From assembly GCF_001949145.1 (NCBI RefSeq), contig NW_019091355.1, forward strand, positions 1,050,083 to 1,114,082: 64,000 bases of DNA, read 5' to 3'. Positions within the stretch are counted from its first letter, which is position 1. The number at the start of each line of letters is the position of its first letter. This document shows, piece after piece, positions 63,661 to 64,000 of the stretch. Origin of the DNA: Acanthaster planci (lineage: Eukaryota; Echinodermata; Asteroidea; Valvatida; Acanthasteridae). Under the pieces are notes generated by a model, which saw nothing but the letters and a program-made list of their open reading frames with translations, made no database searches and was not told the DNA's origin. The position numbers and the translations under genes were made by a program.

Positions 63661-64000
63661 AAGGCAAACTTAACCGCTGTAATCGATTTCAGTCGCTGAT
63701 CGCGAATATGGGAGGTTGAAGTTCAACACCGCGCAAACAACACGTGCCAAACAAAGACGCGCTGATAGCGCCGAACCGCGTAGGTCGGTATTAAATACCA
63801 GCCTACCCCATTGTGGTTTGGGGTGAGCGATTTGAATTTCCAATATGCTGTAAATCTCTCTGGCCGGTAAACACCGCTCAACTGAACTGTAATTTTTGAG
63901 TGAGACTGCATTAGTCAATCGAAACTATCCTTTTTTTTGTTTCTGTCGTGTTGCGTTGGGATATTTCTATATCCATACGAAAACAACTTCCATAGTGCCC

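Larger units (their letters stand above)
41846..64000. other. CpG-rich upstream region without recognised genes
   Basis: In 22 kb I recognise no conserved coding exon on either strand. The many short open frames reflect high GC and lack splice or homology support. Items worth noting have their own entries: two plus-strand TATA candidates, the hairpin with CCAAT and E2F motifs, a polypurine tract, a decayed tRNA-like repeat and a GA microsatellite. CpG-dense patches near 49.9-50.35, 56.2-56.4, 61.1-61.45 and 62.9-63.1 kb could each hold the 5' end of TET or of an unrecognised gene. Confidence 0.6.

Noticed and set aside
1-64000. CRISPR arrays, operons, rRNA or phage-like genes
   Set aside because: The DNA is clearly eukaryotic with spliced exons; no regularly spaced direct repeats or prokaryotic gene arrangement are present.

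Overview
The window is eukaryotic nuclear DNA, most likely from a marine invertebrate deuterostome. An echinoderm such as a sea star is my best guess; amphioxus or a hemichordate is possible. The reasons are GT-AG introns, CpG density that varies in blocks, abundant TACATGTA palindromes, small MITE/SINE-like repeats, and one large gene for a TET-family 5-methylcytosine dioxygenase that keeps its CXXC zinc finger in the same reading frame. In jawed vertebrates CXXC is fused in TET1 and TET3 but split off from TET2.

Layout. The gene runs right to left on the minus strand. The 3' end (stop codon) is at 4133. Ten coding exons can be traced by splice sites, phase and protein homology: 29813-31511 (long N-terminal exon ending in the CXXC finger), 22170-22262, 9855-11289 (disordered linker ending at the first catalytic cysteines), 9420-9504, 8931-9024, 8413-8621, 7855-8008, 7220-7309, 6759-6896 (HxD iron motif) and 4133-6328 (start of the split double-stranded beta-helix, a ~500-residue low-complexity insert, the last catalytic block and the C-terminal tail). 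Joined from the ATG at 31510 they make 2063 codons with no phase conflict. A further candidate 5' coding exon (37512-37601) is phase-compatible, so the true start may be farther upstream.

Regions. 1-4132 is 3'UTR and/or downstream sequence with one CpG-dense island. 6.3-9.9 kb holds compact catalytic exons with 0.3-0.55 kb introns, one carrying a tRNA-related SINE. 11.3-29.8 kb is two large CpG-poor introns; the first holds an extreme concentration of TACATGTA. From about 28.7 kb to 64 kb the DNA is markedly richer in CpG. It holds the CXXC exon and then more than 30 kb without a recognisable conserved gene. That part contains a TAA-flanked MITE, a 269-base assembly gap, a near-perfect 55-bp inverted repeat carrying CCAAT and E2F-like motifs, several full CRE palindromes, recurrent TTAAAGG(G/T) termini, and two candidate TATA promoters on the plus strand.

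How it works together. The gene encodes a single protein. The CXXC finger should bring it to CpG-containing DNA. The C-terminal Fe(II)/2-oxoglutarate domain should oxidise 5mC to 5hmC, 5fC and 5caC. The gene body downstream of the CXXC exon is CpG-poor and the 5' portion CpG-rich, as expected if the gene is itself subject to invertebrate-style gene-body methylation. An in-frame, perfect-Kozak ATG in the exon just after the CXXC exon, with a CpG-rich block upstream of it, suggests a possible CXXC-less isoform.
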